DNA of 64,000 nucleotides, taken from assembly GCF_000337095.1 (NCBI RefSeq), contig NZ_AOIV01000041.1:118977-182976 (forward strand), given 5' to 3'. Below the pieces are notes generated by a model, which did no database searches, was not told the origin of the DNA, and saw only the letters and a program-made list of their open reading frames with translations. This stretch comes from Halogeometricum pallidum JCM 14848 (lineage in GTDB: Archaea; Halobacteriota; Halobacteria; Halobacteriales; Haloferacaceae). This document shows positions 35,301-43,746 of the stretch, piece after piece (positions within the stretch are counted from its first letter, which is position 1; every line of letters starts with the position of its first letter). Made by a program: the position numbers and the translations under genes.

Positions 35301-36059
35301 TCAGCCGATGTAGCGCAGGTCGTCGTCGCTTATCGCCTGCCCCTGCTGTTGGTTCTGCATCTCCTGTATCTTGCCGACGACTTCCTTCATCTCCTCGGCG
35401 CGTTCTTCGAGCGACTCGAAGCCGACCTCGAAGCCGATGACGTCCTGCATCACTTCGAGCACCCCCTGTGCGCTCTGCGGGTCGACGAGGTAGCCGCTGG
35501 TCTCGCCCATCAGACAGGCGACCGAGAGGCCGCGGCGTTCGCCCAGACCGAGGAGGAGGCCGCTGACGCCGACGATGCCGCCCGCGGGTTCGTCCTCGCG
35601 GAACTCCACGCCGGCGTCTTCCAGTCGTTCCACGTCGTCGGCGTCGGTGACGGCGCCGAGGACGCTCGGTTCGTCCACGAGTTCGCCCGTCGGGACGCCC
35701 CCCAGGGCGTACCCTTCCTCGACGCCGAACTCCTCGGCGATGTCGAGGAAGGCGTCGGTGAGGTGGTAGTGCCCCTCGTTCGACTGCGCCTGGTGGTCGC
35801 CGGTGAGAATCAGCAGGTCGTGCTCGCCCGCGTCGACGGCGTGGAACTCCGCGCGGGCCAACTGCGCGACGTTGTCGTCGAGGGTGACCTGCGGCGGGAA
35901 CTCGTCGGCGTACACGTGTCGGACGGGTTCGCTGTCGAACTCTTCGAGTAGGTGTTCGACGGCGAGTTTCCCGACGTGTCCGACGCCGGGGAGCCCCTCG
36001 ATCAGTACGGGGTCGCTGAGCTCGGGGTCTGCCAGCGTCTCCACTTCGATATCTTCCAT
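35301..36059 (-). CDS. Proteasome assembly chaperone 2 (PAC2) family protein
   Basis: 252 residues. It starts MEDIEVETLADPELSDPVLI and continues with EGLPGVGHVGKLAVEHL, LTGDHQAQSNEGHYHLTDAF, YALGGVPTGEL and GVSGLLLGLGERRGLSVACLMGETSGY, as in archaeal COG2047 (PAC2/DUF75) proteins. A C-terminal coiled-coil segment (ESLEERAEEMKEVVGKIQEMQ) follows. It is the last gene of the conserved archaeal L44e-S27e-aIF2alpha-Nop10 operon, a position seen in many archaea. A proteasome role is inferred only from family resemblance. Confidence 0.92.
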   Translation of the reverse strand: MEDIEVETLADPELSDPVLIEGLPGVGHVGKLAVEHLLEEFDSEPVRHVYADEFPPQVTLDDNVAQLARAEFHAVDAGEHDLLILTGDHQAQSNEGHYHLTDAFLDIAEEFGVEEGYALGGVPTGELVDEPSVLGAVTDADDVERLEDAGVEFREDEPAGGIVGVSGLLLGLGERRGLSVACLMGETSGYLVDPQSAQGVLEVMQDVIGFEVGFESLEERAEEMKEVVGKIQEMQNQQQGQAISDDDLRYIG

Positions 36060-36063
36060 GCCC

Positions 36064-36246
36064 CTACTCCCGGACGCGGCGTTTAAGAGCGCGTCGGTAC
36101 TCCCCGTACGGGTCCTCGGGGTTGTACGGTGCCGGAGCGCTGTTGACGGCGTCGGCGCCGCAGTCCGGACAGGTCTCCGAAAGAGTGTAGACGGGTCGTT
36201 CGTGGGCCTCCCGCCACTCGTCGCAGACCCGAATGTCCGATTTCAC
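36064..36246 (-). CDS. nop10: Ribosome biogenesis protein Nop10 (box H/ACA RNP)
   Basis: 60 residues. It starts MKSDIRVCDEWREAHERPVY; the zinc-binding Cys residues are Cys8 and the pair in ETCPDCGADA. The C-terminal APYNPEDPYGEYRRALKRR helix contacts Cbf5 and the guide RNA. It is a core subunit of the H/ACA RNP that makes pseudouridine in rRNA. It is in the translation operon, three bases after aIF2-alpha and four before the PAC2 gene. Only two or three Cys remain compared with a full zinc ribbon, which is common in halophiles. Confidence 0.95.
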   Translation of the reverse strand: MKSDIRVCDEWREAHERPVYTLSETCPDCGADAVNSAPAPYNPEDPYGEYRRALKRRVRE

Positions 36247-36249
36247 GCG

Positions 36250-37050
36250 TTACTCGTCGTCTTCGGTGCGTTCGCGGTGGAACAGCGCCGTTCCGCCGGC
36301 CGTCACGATGGAGTCCTCGGCGCGCCCCGCGGCGTCTTCGAGAGCCGTCTCGGCCGACTTGTAGTCGGGCGCCTGCACCTTGATGCGGTACTCGGGCGCG
36401 CCGACGTAGGTGACCTCGAGTTGCGTTTCGCCCTCTTGGGCGTCGTCACCCTCGGCGGCCTTCAGCGCCTCCTTGATGTGATCGACGCCGTCGCCGGTTG
36501 GGCATCTGAGGTCGACGTAGCCGGTGACGTTGACGTACGGCACCGAGACGTTGTCCCGGGCCGTCTCGACGATTGCCTCGACCTCGTCTTCGTCGAGGTC
36601 CGTGTCTTCGAGCGCCTCCGCGCCGTGGATGGCGGCCTGCTCGAAGCCGTCGTAGAGCGTCTCGTACTCGACGAGGACCGCGTTGGCGACGGCGCCGTAC
36701 TCCTCGTCGGAGACGTCCTCGCCGAACGCGATGCTCATCCACTTGTCGGCCTTCTGCTCGTTCTTCCACTCCTGGATCTTCTCCTTGCGCTGGTGCTCGT
36801 TGACGTCCTTGATGGAGAGGTCGATCTGCTGGGAACTCGTATCGACCTCGAGCACCTTCGCGACGACCGTCTGTCCCTCGCGGACGTGGTCGCGGACGTT
36901 CTTGATCCAGCCGTTGGCGACCTCGCTGATGTGGCAGAGGCCGCGCTTGTCTTCGTACTCTTCGAGGTCGACGAAGACCCCGAAGTCGGTTATCTCGTCT
37001 ACTTCTCCGACGACGAGTTCACCGCTGTCGGGCCAACCGCTGTACTTCAT
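36250..37050 (-). CDS. eif2a: Translation initiation factor aIF2 subunit alpha
   Basis: 266 residues. The N-terminal S1 domain ([20 protein letters not shown] then [20 protein letters not shown]) is followed by the helical domain 2 and the alpha-beta C-terminal domain ([15 protein letters not shown]) that binds the gamma subunit. aIF2 delivers initiator Met-tRNA to the small subunit. The ATG at 37050 follows S27e by 24 bp. The family position and residues are unambiguous. The initiator tRNA gene itself is at 43351-43425. Confidence 0.97.
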   Translation of the reverse strand: MKYSGWPDSGELVVGEVDEITDFGVFVDLEEYEDKRGLCHISEVANGWIKNVRDHVREGQTVVAKVLEVDTSSQQIDLSIKDVNEHQRKEKIQEWKNEQKADKWMSIAFGEDVSDEEYGAVANAVLVEYETLYDGFEQAAIHGAEALEDTDLDEDEVEAIVETARDNVSVPYVNVTGYVDLRCPTGDGVDHIKEALKAAEGDDAQEGETQLEVTYVGAPEYRIKVQAPDYKSAETALEDAAGRAEDSIVTAGGTALFHRERTEDDE

Positions 37051-37074
37051 GTATGAATACCTCCAGAGGGGAGC

Positions 37075-37260
37075 TTACGCCTCGGCGGACCGGCGTTCGA
37101 CCGTCTCGACAACCTCACCGTGAATCTCGGCGTCGCCGCCCGTCGGCGTCGCGAGCGTCGTGCCGCAGACGGCGCAGTTGACGGTCGAGGAGGCCTTGCC
37201 GAAGACGACCTGTTCGTTGTCGCAGTCGATGCACTGCACGAGATAGAAGTTACCCGCCAT
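37075..37260 (-). CDS. rps27e: 30S ribosomal protein S27e
   Basis: 61 residues. A zinc ribbon of four Cys (CIDCDNEQVVFGKASSTVNC and AVCG) lies at residues about 9-31. The start MAGNFYLVQCIDC matches haloarchaeal S27e. It sits three bases after L44e and 24 before aIF2-alpha in the same operon. Acidic C-terminal residues (VETVERRSAEA) are a halophilic feature. Confidence 0.97.
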   Translation of the reverse strand: MAGNFYLVQCIDCDNEQVVFGKASSTVNCAVCGTTLATPTGGDAEIHGEVVETVERRSAEA

Positions 37261-37263
37261 GGA

Positions 37264-37545
37264 TTACTCCTGGAACTCCAGTCGCCCGGCGCGCCAGCCC
37301 TCGCGCATGTGAGCCTTGCCGCAGTCCGAGCAGATGTATTTTAGGTGGGTCTTCTTCGTCGGCTTGTCTCCGCCGGGGACCTTCGAGAACTTGCCGGCGT
37401 TCCCGATGACCGCCTTGCCGCGGCGAGTCTGACGGGCGTTCCACTTCATCCCCGTCGAGCGCCCCGTGCGGACCTTTTCCACTTCGTGTTCGTGATGCCC
37501 GTTGCAGTTGGGGCAGTACGTGTTGAATCGGCGTGGCATCTGCAT
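37264..37545 (-). CDS. rpl44e: 50S ribosomal protein L44e
   Basis: 93 residues from the ATG at 37545 ([14 protein letters not shown]). A split zinc site is formed by [14 protein letters not shown] at the N-terminus and [14 protein letters not shown] at the C-terminus. The basic middle ([13 protein letters not shown]) binds 23S rRNA, and the ending [10 protein letters not shown] is diagnostic. It is the first gene of the L44e-S27e-aIF2alpha-Nop10-PAC2 operon. A GTTTTAAC stretch about 35 bp upstream is a likely promoter. Confidence 0.97.
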   Translation of the reverse strand: MQMPRRFNTYCPNCNGHHEHEVEKVRTGRSTGMKWNARQTRRGKAVIGNAGKFSKVPGGDKPTKKTHLKYICSDCGKAHMREGWRAGRLEFQE

Positions 37546-37795
37546 AGATATCGACCTTGCCCGTGTTTTGCCGCCGCCCGTTAAAACCCGTTTGGTTCGC
37601 GGACGCCGCCGGACGGGGGCGTGCGGGTGCGTAGTGTGCGACAGGTCGGTTCGGGAGCGTGCGGGGACGGCGGCCTCACGCCCCGGAGACCGGTGTCGTC
37701 GTGTCTAATCGGGCTAAATATCTGATTATGCGACAGTTAGTGCGAGGATAGTTATCGATGCGGGTAGTAGTAATCAGTCAAAGACGTACCTCACT

Positions 37796-39154
37796 ATGAA
37801 TCGGAGAACATTTCTCGGCGGGGTCGCCGGGTCGGCGGCCGTCGGCGGACTCTTGAACTGGCGGACGGAGTGGGGCGTCCAGCGTCCGCAGACGAGCCTC
37901 ATCGACGACGGCCCGACGGTCGTACTCGACCCCGTGGCGACGGGCCTCGAACAGCCGGTCGCCTTCGCGCCGATCCCCGGGCGGACGGGGAGCTACGTCG
38001 CCGACAAACTCGGGATGGTCTACGTCCACGACGGGGACGACATCCGGGACGAACCGCTCCTCGACGCCCGCGACCAACTCATGGAGTTGGTCTCCTGGGA
38101 GCAGGGGCTGCTCGGTTTCGAGCTCCACCCCGACTTCGAGAACACGCGGCGCTACTACGTCAGATACAGCGCGCCGCGGCGCCCGGGGACGTCCGCCGAC
38201 TACGACCACACGTTCGTGCTATCGGAGTTCACGGCCACGGAGGACCTCATGGGGACGGTTCCCGACTCCGAGCGGACCATCCTGGAGATTCCCGAGTACG
38301 GCCGGAACCACAACGCCGGCGCCATCGAGTTCGGCCCCGACGGCTACCTCTACGTCGCCGTCGGCGACGGGAACAACGGCGGCGGCGACGGCGGAACCGG
38401 ACACGCCAACGACTGGTACCTGCTGAACCGCGGCGGGAACGGGCAGAACGTGACCGACAACCTCCTGGGCAGCATCCTCCGCATCGACGTCGACGTCGAC
38501 GGCGACGAACCGTACGCGGTGCCGCCGGACAACCCCCTCGTCGGGCGCGACGGGCTGGACGAGCAGTACGCGTGGGGCTTCCGCAACCCCTACCGAATGT
38601 CGTTCGACGGCGACGACCTGTACGTCGGCGACGTGGGCGAGGACAAATACGAGGAGATAAACCTCGTGCGGCGCGGGGGCAACTACGGCTGGAACGTCCG
38701 GGAGGGGACGCGCTGTTTCAGCAACCGGCTCTCGATAGCCGCGCTCGCGAGGGTGACGGGCGGCGAGCGGACGTACCCGGCGTGCCCGACGACGACGCCC
38801 GCCGGCGAACCGCTCGTCGACCCCGTCGTCTGCTACCCCCACTCCCGCGACGGCGAGGTGTTCGGCTCGGCGGTCATCGCCGGCTACCGCTACCGCGGCG
38901 CGGACGTGCCCGAACTCGACGGCAAGTACGTCTTCGGCGACGTGCTCGGGTCGCTGTTCGCCGCGACGCCGACGGACCGGGAGGACGAGATGTGGCCGAT
39001 GGAGACGGTGCGCGCGACGACGCCCGACGGCGAACCGTTCCGAAGCCCGGTGCTCTCGTTCGGCCGCGGCGGGGACGGCGAACTCTACGTCCTGGCCTCG
39101 ACGTTCGAACCCGGGTCTGGCACGGTGTACCGGGTTCGTTCGAGCGGGAACTGA
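37796..39154 (+). CDS. PQQ-dependent sugar dehydrogenase-like protein, exported
   Basis: 452 residues. The N-terminus MNRRTFLGGVAGSAAVGGLL is a Tat-type signal without a clear lipobox. The rest is a six-bladed propeller of the soluble aldose/glucose dehydrogenase family: TGLEQPVAFAPIPG, GLLGFELHPDF, YGRNHNAGAIEFGPDGYLYV, LLGSILRIDVD, EQYAWGFRNPYRMSF, GDVGEDKYEEINLV and GGNYGWNVREG. Family members oxidise sugars using PQQ outside the membrane. PQQ supply in this organism is not shown. Its 250-bp upstream region is AT-rich and shared with divergent rpl44e. Confidence 0.9.
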   Translation: MNRRTFLGGVAGSAAVGGLLNWRTEWGVQRPQTSLIDDGPTVVLDPVATGLEQPVAFAPIPGRTGSYVADKLGMVYVHDGDDIRDEPLLDARDQLMELVSWEQGLLGFELHPDFENTRRYYVRYSAPRRPGTSADYDHTFVLSEFTATEDLMGTVPDSERTILEIPEYGRNHNAGAIEFGPDGYLYVAVGDGNNGGGDGGTGHANDWYLLNRGGNGQNVTDNLLGSILRIDVDVDGDEPYAVPPDNPLVGRDGLDEQYAWGFRNPYRMSFDGDDLYVGDVGEDKYEEINLVRRGGNYGWNVREGTRCFSNRLSIAALARVTGGERTYPACPTTTPAGEPLVDPVVCYPHSRDGEVFGSAVIAGYRYRGADVPELDGKYVFGDVLGSLFAATPTDREDEMWPMETVRATTPDGEPFRSPVLSFGRGGDGELYVLASTFEPGSGTVYRVRSSGN

Positions 39155-39223
39155 GGCGGGCGGCCCCCGCCTCCCCGACCCGTCTCCGAAGGCGTTAAGC
39201 CCCGACTGCGTAAACCACGGGGT

Positions 39224-39481
39224 ATGAAGAAGGTCATCATCCGCGGCGACCCCGGCATCCGACGCGGCGCGATCATCGAACTCGACGGCCAGGAGGTCAT
39301 CTGCTTCTCCATCGACCGACAGGGCGATTACCACGGCCCCGACCGGCCGCAACTGTGGTGTACGGTCGGTACCGAGGACGAACGCGAGGCCTTCGAGAAG
39401 CGCGATTTCGTCCCGCACTTTCTCGACACGGTGGCCGTCGACGCCGAGGCGCTGACGGTCATCTCGAAGCGCCCCTCGTAG
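39224..39481 (+). CDS. Small conserved haloarchaeal protein (HAH_0734-like)
   Basis: 85 residues. It starts MKKVIIRGDPGIRRGAIIEL and continues with DGQEVICFSIDRQGDYHGPD, RPQLWCTVGTEDEREAFEKR and HFLDTVAVDAEALTV. I recognise the shape of a haloarchaeal family annotated from HAH_0734, but its function is unknown. It is soluble and small, with no signal or zinc pattern. It lies 69 bp after the sugar dehydrogenase and is convergent with the DUF2298 gene. The composition fits a real gene. Confidence 0.8.
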   Translation: MKKVIIRGDPGIRRGAIIELDGQEVICFSIDRQGDYHGPDRPQLWCTVGTEDEREAFEKRDFVPHFLDTVAVDAEALTVISKRPS

Positions 39482-39498
39482 CCCGTCCTTCGGTCGGC

Positions 39499-41883
39499 CT
39501 ACGCGAGCGACGCCGACTCGTTTCCGGCCGGCAGCGCGCTCCGGTCCACCTCGTATATCGTTATCGACCCCGACCGGTGAGCGACGCTGACTCCCGGCAT
39601 ATCGAACGTTATCTCGCCGTAGCGACCGCGCTCGCTCGGCCCGACCCAGACGTGCGTCACGTCGTACTCGCGGAGAAGTCGGGCGCGCGTCGCCGCGCCG
39701 CCGGTGTAGATGGCGTCCACGTCGCGAACGCGTTCGTAGTAGGCGTCCGGCCCCCGGTAGCCGACTTCGTGGGCCCACCCGACCACCGACGGGACGCCGG
39801 TGAGGCTGGACGCCGGGTTGGCGTTCCAACTGTACATCACGCGCTCGCGGCCGTCGTCGCCGCCGGGGTAGTAGTTCGTCCCGGGCGCCTCGACGAGCAC
39901 CGACGCCTCCTCGTGGTCGTCCAGCCAGTCGATGGCCTCGGCCTGCTGGGGATGGTACGTCTCGACGAACTGCGTCGCGTCGAGCGTCGTCCCGCCGGGC
40001 GGGCCCTCCTGCAGGTGACTCCCGACGGCGGCGACGCCGTAGATGCTCGTGGAGACGACGAGGAGGCAGACGAAGGCGACGGCGGCGGCGCGCGTCCCGC
40101 CGCCGGAGCCGTCGGTGGCGACCGACGGGGCGGCGTCACGCACGCGCGAGGCGACGCGCGACGCGCTCGGAACGCCCCGAATCAGTCCGGCGAGGGCGAC
40201 GCCCATCGCCGGCGCCCACAGCACCCACACCTGCATGTACGTCTTGAACACCGTGTTCATCCGGCCGGGGCCGGCCTGTTCGTTCACGTACACCAGTTCG
40301 ACCAGCGTGACGAGGCCCGCGCCGGCGACGACGAGCACCGTCTCGTAGCCGACGGGCGCGTCCGACCGGAGGGCGACCCAGCCGAACACGACGAGCGGCA
40401 CCGAGACGATGAGGGCGGCCAGTCCGATCTGCGTCCCGACGTAGGCGGCCGCGAAGACGCCGCCGACGAGGTAGACGGGGCGGCGGACGCGGAGGCGCGA
40501 GAGGAGGTAGGCGGCGAACCCGACGAGGAACGCGCCGTGGACGAGGAGGAGGCCGCCGAGGCCGCTCCGCATCTCCGGGCCGAGGAAGTCGACGGTTCGC
40601 TCGCTCCCGCTGACGGCGGTGCCGAGGAAGAACGGGGCTGCGACGGCGACGGCGACGACGGCGCCGAGGACGGTGACGCCGAGGGCGACGCCGAGGCGCG
40701 TCGCCTCCGCGGAGAGCCGAGACCGGGAAGCCAAGCGGTCGCCGACCCGCGAGAGGCCGGGAACGAGCGTCCGCGGGTCGGCGGGAGCGAGGGCGACCGA
40801 CAGCGTTCCCAGGGCGAGGACGCTCGGGAAACTCCACGTGTTGTGAATCGCCTGCCAGCCCGCGATGACGGGTATCGCGGCCAGGAGGAGGCGTCTGCGC
40901 CGCAGGTCCGGCGCGGGCGTCCGGTAGTACGCGTAGCCGACGGCGGCGGCGAGAACGAGGAACGACGTCCCCGTCATGTGCGCGTGGAGGTCGCCGTTCA
41001 GCCACGAGAACAGCGGGAACTCGTTGATGGTGTCGGGGATGACCCGCGAAGCGCTCCAGTAGGAAAAGGACGAGAAGCCGTCGAGCAGCGTCGCCACGGT
41101 GTACTCGCTGTTCTCGGCTATCGCCTCCGCGACCGGTCGCCGCAGGCCCTCCGGCAGCAGGAGGATGCCGAACCGCCACGCGGTGACGAGGTTGCTCGCG
41201 AACCCGACGAAGAAGGCCCCGATACCCCCCGCGACGCGCCGGGAGAGGTCGTGGTCCTCGCCGACCGTCGCGGCGAGTTCGAAGACGGCCGTGACGAGCA
41301 TCGCGTAGAACCCCGCCAGCGCGAGGTTGTAGGCGAACCGCGTCGGCGTCCCGGTCAGCCACGCGAACAGCGTGGTGACGAGGTGGCCGCCGTAGTAGTA
41401 CTTCACGCGGGTGCCCGCGAACCACATGTCCTCCGGCGGGAGCACCGACGCGCGTCGGAGGCTCTTCAGGAGGCCGTAGTCGAGGAACTTCTCTCCGCCT
41501 CCCGGGAACACCCCGGGGTCGAACGCCCGCACGAGGACGAGGAAGGCGAACGAGAGGGCGAACACGACGGCGGCGTCCAGCACCGGACCGCGCGGCACGT
41601 CGACGGCGAGTTCGAGTCGGCCGTCGCGCAGGGCGCCGACGTCGAGGGCCGCGAGGGCGGAGGCGGCGAGGAGGACGACGACGCCCGCGAGAAGCGCCGG
41701 GAGACCGAAGGCGACCTGTCCGACCCAGTACGCCGGAATCACGAGGACGAGCGTCGCGGCGGGGACGGCGAGGCCGACGCCGCGGCCGCGGGTGTTCGGG
41801 AGGAGGCGGGCGACGAGGGGCACTCCGGCGGCGAAGAGGGCGGCGTAGAGGACCAACCAGCGAAGGACGAGCGCGTACTCCAT
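39499..41883 (-). CDS. DUF2298 (Chlor_Arch_YYY) multi-pass membrane protein
   Basis: 794 residues with about 18 or more hydrophobic segments. The family's name-giving Tyr triplet is in VKYYYGGHLVTTLFAW at about residue 160, and FPLFSWLNGDLHAHMTGTSF is a second conserved loop. Near the C-terminus a soluble region (VETYHPQQAEAIDWLDDHEE, APGTNYYPGGDD, YGEITFDMPGVS) resembles the extracytoplasmic domain of lipid-linked glycosyltransferases (GT-C-like). It probably transfers sugars to lipid or protein on the outer face of the membrane; this is an inference. It is divergent from a GT2-GtrA pair, which strengthens a cell-envelope role. Confidence 0.88.
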   Translation of the reverse strand: MEYALVLRWLVLYAALFAAGVPLVARLLPNTRGRGVGLAVPAATLVLVIPAYWVGQVAFGLPALLAGVVVLLAASALAALDVGALRDGRLELAVDVPRGPVLDAAVVFALSFAFLVLVRAFDPGVFPGGGEKFLDYGLLKSLRRASVLPPEDMWFAGTRVKYYYGGHLVTTLFAWLTGTPTRFAYNLALAGFYAMLVTAVFELAATVGEDHDLSRRVAGGIGAFFVGFASNLVTAWRFGILLLPEGLRRPVAEAIAENSEYTVATLLDGFSSFSYWSASRVIPDTINEFPLFSWLNGDLHAHMTGTSFLVLAAAVGYAYYRTPAPDLRRRRLLLAAIPVIAGWQAIHNTWSFPSVLALGTLSVALAPADPRTLVPGLSRVGDRLASRSRLSAEATRLGVALGVTVLGAVVAVAVAAPFFLGTAVSGSERTVDFLGPEMRSGLGGLLLVHGAFLVGFAAYLLSRLRVRRPVYLVGGVFAAAYVGTQIGLAALIVSVPLVVFGWVALRSDAPVGYETVLVVAGAGLVTLVELVYVNEQAGPGRMNTVFKTYMQVWVLWAPAMGVALAGLIRGVPSASRVASRVRDAAPSVATDGSGGGTRAAAVAFVCLLVVSTSIYGVAAVGSHLQEGPPGGTTLDATQFVETYHPQQAEAIDWLDDHEEASVLVEAPGTNYYPGGDDGRERVMYSWNANPASSLTGVPSVVGWAHEVGYRGPDAYYERVRDVDAIYTGGAATRARLLREYDVTHVWVGPSERGRYGEITFDMPGVSVAHRSGSITIYEVDRSALPAGNESASLA

Positions 41884-42039
41884 TCTCTACGGGACGAACT
41901 GCGGGCGGGCGTCATACGTCTTATGATGGCCGACGAGCACCGTCTCGACGCTCCGAACGCGCCCGGCCGTACCGGTTCGAAAGGCGACAGATACGCGTAG
42001 CAGTTCGTTTTTTACCCTCGCCACACCGAATCAACGCCA

Positions 42040-42834
42040 ATGGACCGAACCGTCGGGGTCGTGGTCCCCGCCTACCGGCCGGACCTCCAGCGTCTCGAAG
42101 CGTACGTCGACGCCCTCCGGAAGCACGTCTCGCCGGCCGTCGTCCGCGTCGAACTCGACGCCCCCGGACCGGGCGTCCTCGACCGTCTCGACGACCTGCC
42201 GGCGACGGTGCACGCCGTCGACGGGCGCCGCGGCAAGGGCGCGGCCGTCACCGCCGGCTTCGAGGCTCTCGCCGACGAGGTTGACGTGTTGGCGTTCGCC
42301 GACGCCGACGGGAGCACGCCCGCCGAGTCGTTCGCCGCAGTCGTCGACCCCGTCCGCGAGGGGGAGGCGGACCTCTCGGTCGGGTCGCGGCGACACCCCG
42401 CGTCCGTCGTCGAATCACACCAGACGTTCGCCCGCCGCCGCCTCGGCGACGGGTTCGCGTGGATCGCTCGCCGCCTCCTCGACGAGCGATTGTACGACTA
42501 CCAGTGCGGCGCGAAGGCGCTCTCGGCGGAGACGTGGCGTTCGGTGCGCCCACACCTCTACGAGGCGGGGTTCGCCTGGGACATCGAACTCATCGCCGTC
42601 GCGGGCGCCCTCGGCGAACGCATCGTCGAGGTGCCGGTCCGGTGGGAGGACCACCCGGGGTCGACCGTCTCGCCGGTGGACACCTCGCTCAGTCTGGCGG
42701 TCGCGCTCCTCAGTTCGCGGCACCGCGCCCGCATCATTCGCGAGAACCGACTGCACACGTTCCTCGAAGCGACGCGCGAGCACGAACCCGCGCTGATCGA
42801 ACGACAGGGCGAGACGCTCGACACCTCCGAATGA
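42040..42834 (+). CDS. Family 2 glycosyltransferase (dolichyl-phosphate sugar synthase-like)
   Basis: 264 residues. A GT-A fold with VGVVVPAYRPDLQRLEAYVD at the N-terminus, GKGAAVTAGFEAL, and the DxD-like metal site FADADGSTPAES. Then VGSRRHPASVV and YDYQCGAKALSAETW, a pattern of polyprenyl-phosphate hexose synthases. It probably loads a sugar nucleotide onto a lipid carrier at the cytoplasmic face. The next gene (GtrA) overlaps by four bases (ATGA). The C-terminus is soluble with no extra membrane helices, so the partner GtrA probably supplies the membrane part. Confidence 0.9.
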   Translation: MDRTVGVVVPAYRPDLQRLEAYVDALRKHVSPAVVRVELDAPGPGVLDRLDDLPATVHAVDGRRGKGAAVTAGFEALADEVDVLAFADADGSTPAESFAAVVDPVREGEADLSVGSRRHPASVVESHQTFARRRLGDGFAWIARRLLDERLYDYQCGAKALSAETWRSVRPHLYEAGFAWDIELIAVAGALGERIVEVPVRWEDHPGSTVSPVDTSLSLAVALLSSRHRARIIRENRLHTFLEATREHEPALIERQGETLDTSE

Positions 42835-43280
42835 GCGAGCGCACGCTCTCGGCCCTCCTCTCCGGCGTCCGGTTCGGCAAGTTCGCCTCCGTCGGGGCCG
42901 TCGGCGCCGTGTTCGACGTGACGACGACCACCGCCCTCATCTTCCTCTTCGACGTGCTGAACGAGTACGCCAAACTCGTCGGCGCAGAGGTGGCCATCGT
43001 CGTCATGTTCGTCATCAACGAGCACTGGACGTTCGCCGACGCGGGCGAGGCGGGCCTCCTCCCGACGCTCCGGCGCTTTCTCACCTCGAACCTCGTCAGG
43101 AGTGGCGGCCTCGCGGTCCAGTTCCTCGTCGTTCGGGCGTTCCGCGAGGCGGGCTTCTCCTACGTCGTCCTCGGCGTCGACGTCTGGGAACTGCTCCCGA
43201 TTCCGTTCGCTATCGGCGCGTCGATGCTGTTGAACTACGTCGCCGAGAGCGTGTTCACGTGGCGCATCGCCGGGGGGTGA
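42831..43280 (+). CDS. GtrA-like membrane protein
   Basis: 149 residues with four hydrophobic segments (FGKFASVGAVGAVFDVTTTT, VGAEVAIVVMFVINEHWTF, GGLAVQFLVVRAF and a C-terminal one ending NYVAESVFTW). These match the GtrA family that helps move polyprenyl-linked sugars across membranes or partners GT2 enzymes. Overlap with the GT2 stop (ATGA) indicates coupling. The ATG at 42831 is the only sensible start. It is probably an envelope glycosylation component. It ends 70 bp before the initiator tRNA. Confidence 0.92.
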   Translation: MSERTLSALLSGVRFGKFASVGAVGAVFDVTTTTALIFLFDVLNEYAKLVGAEVAIVVMFVINEHWTFADAGEAGLLPTLRRFLTSNLVRSGGLAVQFLVVRAFREAGFSYVVLGVDVWELLPIPFAIGASMLLNYVAESVFTWRIAGG

Positions 43281-43318
43281 GAAGCGGTGGAAACTGACAT
43301 ACGGCGGTCGAATCACAA

Positions 43319-43325
43319 CCCTTAA
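43319..43325 (+). promoter_or_regulatory. TATA-like element of the initiator tRNA gene
   Basis: CCCTTAACC lies about 28 bp upstream of the tRNA 5' end at 43351, with the AT core near 43321-43324. The spacing fits an archaeal tRNA promoter, and no other plausible element lies between. Confidence 0.45.
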
Positions 43326-43350
43326 CCGTAACCCGCGGTTTGGATGATAC

Positions 43351-43425
43351 AGCGGGATGGGATAGCCAGGAGATTCCGCCGGGCTCATAACCCGGAGATC
43401 GGTAGTTCAAATCTACCTCCCGCTA
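43351..43425 (+). tRNA. tRNA-Met initiator (CAT anticodon)
   Basis: The 75-nt sequence folds to a full cloverleaf. The acceptor stem is AGCGGGA (43351-43357) with TCCCGCT (43418-43424) and discriminator A43425. The anticodon loop is CTCATAA. The anticodon stem CCGGG/CCCGG contains the three G:C pairs typical of initiators, and the A1-U72 pair agrees with archaeal initiator tRNA. CCA is not encoded. The T arm is GTAGTTCAAATCTAC. Its 3' end recurs in degenerate form downstream (see repeats). Confidence 0.97.
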
Positions 43426-43549
43426 TGGTTTTGCCGAACTCACGCCCCAAGCGAGGCGTTTCATCGCCGAGCGACGGTCGAGTTCGGTCCCATAGCTTCG
43501 AGGAGATTTGAACCGGAGAGTGACGTAAGCGTCAGCGAACGGAGCGACC

Positions 43550-43573
43550 GTGGTTCAAATCTACCTCCAGCTA
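43550..43573 (+). repeat. Degenerate copy of tRNA-Met 3' end (copy 1)
   Basis: 24 bp matching the tRNA 3' end (43402-43425) at 22 of 24 positions. The inverted fragment AGATTTGAACC at 43504-43514 is a perfect 11-bp complement of GGTTCAAATCT inside this copy (43552-43562). It could be an att-like duplication from past integration. It lacks the rest of the tRNA. Confidence 0.7.
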
Positions 43574-43592
43574 TTCTCCTGAAATTCACACT

Positions 43593-43703
43593 CCCGAGCG
43601 CCGAGTCTTGTCTCGGCGCGACGACGTGTTTCTGTACGAAGAGTGTAGGTCCCGAGCGGTGCGTTTTATCGCACCGCGAGGACGCGTTTCCGTGCGAAGA
43701 GAA
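43593..43703 (+). repeat. Two hairpin repeat units with compensatory stem changes
   Basis: Two units start CCCGAGCG at 43593 and 43651 (period 58 bp). Each has a perfect 8-bp stem with a 6-nt loop: GCGCCGAG/CTCGGCGC (43598-43619, loop TCTTGT) and GCGGTGCG/CGCACCGC (43656-43677, loop TTTTAT). Four of the eight base pairs differ between units, yet pairing is kept. A following 22-bp tail (ending GCGAAGAG or ACGAAGAG) matches at 18 of 22. A similar weaker stem occurs at 43455-43468. Confidence 0.65.
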
Positions 43704-43746
43704 CGAAGTCGTTTGAACGAGAGAACCGAGCGGTAGCGAGGTTCGC

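Noticed and set aside
39355-42000. An 881-codon open frame on the + strand over the DUF2298 gene
   Set aside because: It is antisense to a clear multi-pass membrane protein; its Arg/Glu-rich composition is a product of high GC and codon bias on the opposite strand.
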